64,000 bases of DNA from Bacillota bacterium. Its GTDB lineage: Bacteria; Bacillota; Clostridia; Oscillospirales; Acutalibacteraceae. The stretch spans positions 62,001-126,000 of the forward strand of contig JAEWDK010000007.1 of assembly GCA_023390175.1 (NCBI GenBank). Reading direction: 5' to 3'. The first letter of the stretch is position 1; the number at the start of each line of letters is the position of its first letter. The translations under genes were made by a program, and so were the position numbers. Shown piece after piece: positions 61,169-64,000 of the stretch. The notes below the pieces were generated by a model. That model was not told the origin of the DNA. It saw only the letters and a list, made by a program, of their open reading frames with translations, and ran no database searches.

Positions 61169-62590
61169 ATGAATGAACAGAAAATAGATCAGTTTTTTGA
61201 AGAGAAGAAAGATCAAATGATAGAAGACATACTTCGTTTGATCAGAATCCCAAGTATTGTAACTGATGTGGATATAAAACGCATACATCCATATGGAGAA
61301 GATGCTGCACGTTGCGTAGACGAATTTTTATTAATTGCGGATAGAATGGGGTTTTCTACAAAAAATCTGGATTATTATGCAGCCTATGCAGATTATGGTG
61401 AAGGAAAACGGGCAGTCGATCTTCTTGCACATCTGGATGTTGTAGCGGCTAATGGTGACTGGACTGTTACGCAACCATTCTCGCCGTGCATTAAGGATGG
61501 CAATATTTATGGACGTGGTGCTGCAGATGATAAGGGCCCTGCAATTGCTGCACTTTATGCAATGTATGCCATAAAAGAGCTTGGAATCCCATTGAAGAAA
61601 GCTGTGCGAATGGTCGCCGGTTCTAATGAAGAGAATGGTGGTCGTGAAGATTTAAAGCATTATTATGATCATGAACAGCCAGCCGAAGCAACAATTTCTC
61701 CGGATGCGGATTATCCTATTATTAATGTTGAAAAAGGATATTTGCGCGGAAAAGTAAAGGCATCCTATGCGACCAACATCAATCGTCCTGCAATTATATC
61801 AATCGATGCTGGGACGAAACGCTTTGTAATTCCAGGAACAGCCTCAGCAACCGTGAAAGGTATTCCTGAAGAGAAGGTTCGGAATTACGTAAATGCATGG
61901 TCTGCAAGAATGGGATTGAAGGCTGATGTCGGTTTAACAGGCAGTGACAATAAAATTCAGATTGTTGTTATAGGAACAGAAACCCATGTAGGGGCGCCTC
62001 AGAGGGGAAATAATGCGTTGACTGGAATGTTGGATCTGCTGTGTGGGTTGATGGATGGCGAAAATAATGGAGCCTTGGAACAATTAAGGACGCTTCATAA
62101 GGTGTTTCCGCATGGAGATTATACAGGAAAGGCAGCTGGAATTGCGAGAAAAACCGAAGATTCAGGAGAACTATACTGCACCCTTAATATTTTCCATTAT
62201 CGAACAGAAAGCATGGATGGTAGTTTTGACTGTAAAACACCGATGGGAACAACAGAATCAAATAGCCGTGATATTCTCGTAAAAAAGCTGAAAGACGGCG
62301 GTGTAGAAGTTGAGAACTGCATTATGAAAGCAGCACACTATGTGCCGACCGACAGTAAACTTGTACAGACTCTTTTGAAGTATTACGAAAAATACACAGG
62401 ATTACAAGGATATGGTGTGGTAATTGATGGCAATACATATGTGTATGATGTTGAAAATGGTGTTGCATTTGGATGCCAGATGCCGGGAATCGACAATTGC
62501 ATGCATCTGGAAAATGAATTTGTAAGAATTAGTGATTTGATTACCAGCGCCAAGATTTATACAGCAGCTATTGTTGAACTTTGCTCATAA
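61169..62590 (+). CDS. M20-family dipeptidase (PepV/Sapep-like), second copy
   Basis: 473 residues from ATG 61169, seven bases after GGAGAA; an ATG at 61154 directly follows the previous stop. The same metal motifs are present: LLAHLDVVAANGD, YGRGAADDKGPA, GSNEENGGRED, SPDADYPIIN and a late CMHLENEF. It is collinear with the first copy but clearly diverged, so the two probably have different dipeptide preferences. An intrinsic terminator follows, ending the permease-dipeptidase-dipeptidase operon. Confidence 0.9.
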   Translation: MNEQKIDQFFEEKKDQMIEDILRLIRIPSIVTDVDIKRIHPYGEDAARCVDEFLLIADRMGFSTKNLDYYAAYADYGEGKRAVDLLAHLDVVAANGDWTVTQPFSPCIKDGNIYGRGAADDKGPAIAALYAMYAIKELGIPLKKAVRMVAGSNEENGGREDLKHYYDHEQPAEATISPDADYPIINVEKGYLRGKVKASYATNINRPAIISIDAGTKRFVIPGTASATVKGIPEEKVRNYVNAWSARMGLKADVGLTGSDNKIQIVVIGTETHVGAPQRGNNALTGMLDLLCGLMDGENNGALEQLRTLHKVFPHGDYTGKAAGIARKTEDSGELYCTLNIFHYRTESMDGSFDCKTPMGTTESNSRDILVKKLKDGGVEVENCIMKAAHYVPTDSKLVQTLLKYYEKYTGLQGYGVVIDGNTYVYDVENGVAFGCQMPGIDNCMHLENEFVRISDLITSAKIYTAAIVELCS

Positions 62591-62593
62591 TAG

Positions 62594-62628
62594 AAAATCA
62601 GTCATCTGGCAACAGATGGCTGATTTTC
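62594..62628 (+). terminator. Terminator of the permease-dipeptidase operon
   Basis: A 15-bp stem, AAAATCAGTCATCTG / CAGATGGCTGATTTT, with one mismatch and a 4-base loop. Confidence 0.85.
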
Positions 62629-62645
62629 AATACGACAACGTTGAG

Positions 62646-63299
62646 TTAAAGCATATTGAATGCTTTCAAGGCAAAGATGACATCATTTTGTGAGTGTTGC
62701 CGCATCAGTAAAGACGCTTTTTCATAGTCGTTTTCGCGTATAGCTTGTATGATTTCCTGATGGTCAGAATTAATTTTACTGATATTTTCTTCCGTTTGGT
62801 ACATGTTGCTTATAAGCGCGATTTTTGACTGCAGTTTTTTAGAAGCACTGGTAAGATAATTGTTTTTTGCATACTTATAAAAAAGGAGATGAAAATCTTC
62901 GGATAAGCCCTGCCAAGTGTTTATATCATTATGTTTAAGCGCCTCAGTACTTTTTTCTTCAAGCTTCTCAAACTCAAAAAGGAGAGGCATAGAAGAATAA
63001 CCGTACTGGCAGAGTTTTACGGAAAGAGCGTCCAGCTCACTGGCAAATTGGAAAAGTTCTTTGATATCTTCAGCCGTAAAAGTTACAACGGTAACGCCGC
63101 AGTTGGAGTAATAAGTTACAAGTCCTTCTTCGTTAAGCCTGGTCAGAGCCTGCCGTATCGGTGTGTGACTGACATTGAAGCGGTCTTTAAGAGCCTGCAG
63201 CGTTAATTTTTGACCACAGGGTATTATCTGTTTTATTATATCCTGCCGTAGCTGGACATAGATTTTATCGGATAGCGTGAATTTCGGTGGATTGCTCAT
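62646..63299 (-). CDS. GntR-family regulator (FCD-type C-terminal domain)
   Basis: 217 residues from ATG 63299 with AAAGGAAT upstream; an ATG at 63317 has no ribosome site. The winged helix has KIYVQLRQDIIKQII, LTLQALKDRFNVSHTPIRQ and LTRLNEEGLV, the GntR signature. The C-terminal all-helical domain is FCD-like (ELDALSVKLCQYGYSS, HLLFYKYAKNNYL), typical for regulators that sense amino acids or organic acids. It is convergent with the dipeptidase operon and lies downstream of a TTTTGCAATATA box at 63347-63358, so it likely controls that operon and itself. Confidence 0.88.
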   Translation of the reverse strand: MSNPPKFTLSDKIYVQLRQDIIKQIIPCGQKLTLQALKDRFNVSHTPIRQALTRLNEEGLVTYYSNCGVTVVTFTAEDIKELFQFASELDALSVKLCQYGYSSMPLLFEFEKLEEKSTEALKHNDINTWQGLSEDFHLLFYKYAKNNYLTSASKKLQSKIALISNMYQTEENISKINSDHQEIIQAIRENDYEKASLLMRQHSQNDVIFALKAFNML

Positions 63300-63330
63300 A
63301 AAACTGATTCCTTTCATTCAGAAGTACTTT

Positions 63331-63358
63331 ATAACATTTTATAACATTTTGCAATATA
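63331..63358. promoter_or_regulatory. Candidate GntR operator upstream of the GntR gene
   Basis: ATAACATTTT is repeated back to back at 63331-63340 and 63341-63350, and TTTTGCAATATA (63347-63358) resembles the TATTGCAATA palindromes before the permease. It lies between the divergent GntR gene and the serine dehydratase remnant. Confidence 0.45.
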
Positions 63359-63388
63359 TATCAACATATTATTTGATCAGGGGGAATA

Positions 63389-63730
63389 ATGAAGTTCATT
63401 AGTCTTTTTGAGATAATTGGGCTCAATATGATTGGTCCATCAAGTTCACATACAGCCGGGGCTTTTTCAGCAAGCTGCAAGTATGTGCATCTCAAATCTT
63501 CTGGGCCTTGTATACGATCTAGTCGGCGGCTATGTTGAATCTCCTTGTCAGAATCGGAATGCAATTGGTGTTGCAAATGCATTTATATGTGTTCAACTTG
63601 CTTTGAACGGAATCACATCAATTCCTTCGATGAAATGCTTGAAGTTATGTTGATGGTTAGCAGATCTTTGTCACCTGCATTAAGAGAGCTCGCACTTGGG
63701 GGAAATGCCGCGAAAATGCAGTCTGTAGTG
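63389..63730 (+). pseudogene. L-serine dehydratase remnant (frameshifted, internally deleted)
   Basis: The frame at 63389 reads MKFISLFEIIGLNMIGPSSSHTAGA, the N-terminus of the iron-sulfur L-serine dehydratase beta domain, and then runs into a stop at about 63536. A second frame from about 63490 gives LLGLVYDLVGGYVESPCQNRNAIGVANA, the alpha-domain motif, and a third gives SFDEMLEVMLMVSRSLSPALRELALGG, its C-terminal end. About 400-450 residues are missing and at least two frameshifts are needed, so no active enzyme can be made. The remains show that serine catabolism once belonged to this locus. Confidence 0.85.
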
Positions 63731-63786
63731 GGACATGCAGCGGAATTACGGATTAAAAACGAAAAATATGAATACGGGGGAAAGAT

Positions 63787-64000
63787 ATGAATTTAATAGA
63801 GAGTCCTAAAATTCTCATGCTTACGACTGGCGGCACTATTGCTTCCATGATCACAGAGGACGGACTGCGACCTGAACTAGGCGGAACAGAAATTCTGCAG
63901 CGCATGCCGGAACTGCCGGTACAGTATCATGTGGAGACCAGGCAGGTCTGTAATATTGACAGCACAAACATCACGGTTAATCACTGGAAGGAACTGGTTT
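63787..64000 (+). CDS. Type I L-asparaginase, N-terminal part (runs off window)
   Basis: 71 residues are visible from ATG 63787, with GGGGGAAAG upstream. KILMLTTGGTIASM is the asparaginase N-terminal strand with the catalytic Thr (TGGTIA), followed by LGGTEILQRMPEL and CNIDSTNITVNHW. It hydrolyses asparagine to aspartate and ammonia. It follows the serine dehydratase remnant and adds to the amino-acid theme of the locus. Confidence 0.88.
   Translation, partial: MNLIESPKILMLTTGGTIASMITEDGLRPELGGTEILQRMPELPVQYHVETRQVCNIDSTNITVNHWKELV

Overview
The window reads as a chromosome segment of a spore-forming, low-to-mid GC member of the Clostridia, most like the Oscillospiraceae/Ruminococcaceae group. 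Reasons: spoVAC-spoVAD, a VanW/YoaR-type wall protein, tandem DegV proteins, a GTP-type PEP carboxykinase, homodimeric glycyl-tRNA synthetase, Firmicutes-type AAGGAGG ribosome sites and TTGACA/TATAAT promoters, and the short CTCCCTC-type intergenic repeats common in that group. This placement is inference from gene content.

Positions 1-39,600 look like ordinary core genome of higher GC. In order: the start of a cysteine desulfurase; a Fur-family regulator; a diacylglycerol glucosyltransferase-like glycosyltransferase; a VanW wall protein; a GT2 glycosyltransferase with a flippase-like membrane protein; NAD synthase; a lytic transglycosylase; spoVAC-spoVAD without a local spoVAE; a phosphohexomutase; an orphan ABC ATPase that seems to start at ATA; a ComEC-like metallo-hydrolase; two DegV proteins; dusB; polA; rlmA; a GT-C membrane glycosyltransferase; rimI and tsaD; pckG; an NCS2 purine permease; rsmE, dcd and a FabG-like reductase; two lipoproteins; glyS; and a GtrA protein. 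The block ends with tRNA-Pro, tRNA-Thr and tRNA-Tyr.

Positions about 39,600-58,000 are an accessory island directly downstream of the tRNAs, with almost all genes on the minus strand and lower GC. It holds a compact three-gene cassette (unknown cytosolic protein, four-helix membrane protein, NA37/NdpA nucleoid-associated protein), a tyrosine integrase carrying its own excisionase-like N-terminal domain, a serine resolvase, a GC-rich repeat block, two paralogous unknown proteins around an HNH-like protein, two secreted proteins (one LRR plus transglutaminase), an XRE regulator with candidate operators, a 63-bp tandem repeat array, a GGCT-like plus amidoligase pair, a D12 adenine methyltransferase overlapping a DUF927-like ATPase, and a small unknown protein. 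I see no relaxase, type IV secretion or phage structural genes, so it looks like a non-conjugative integrative element or satellite, or a composite of several.

Positions 58,000-64,000 form a peptide and amino-acid use locus: an APC-family permease and two M20/PepV-type dipeptidases in one operon, a convergent GntR/FCD regulator, a wrecked L-serine dehydratase, and the start of a type I asparaginase. Three palindromes around TATTGCAATA, spaced exactly 21 bp apart in front of the permease and echoed once in front of the GntR gene, suggest that the regulator controls the operon and itself.
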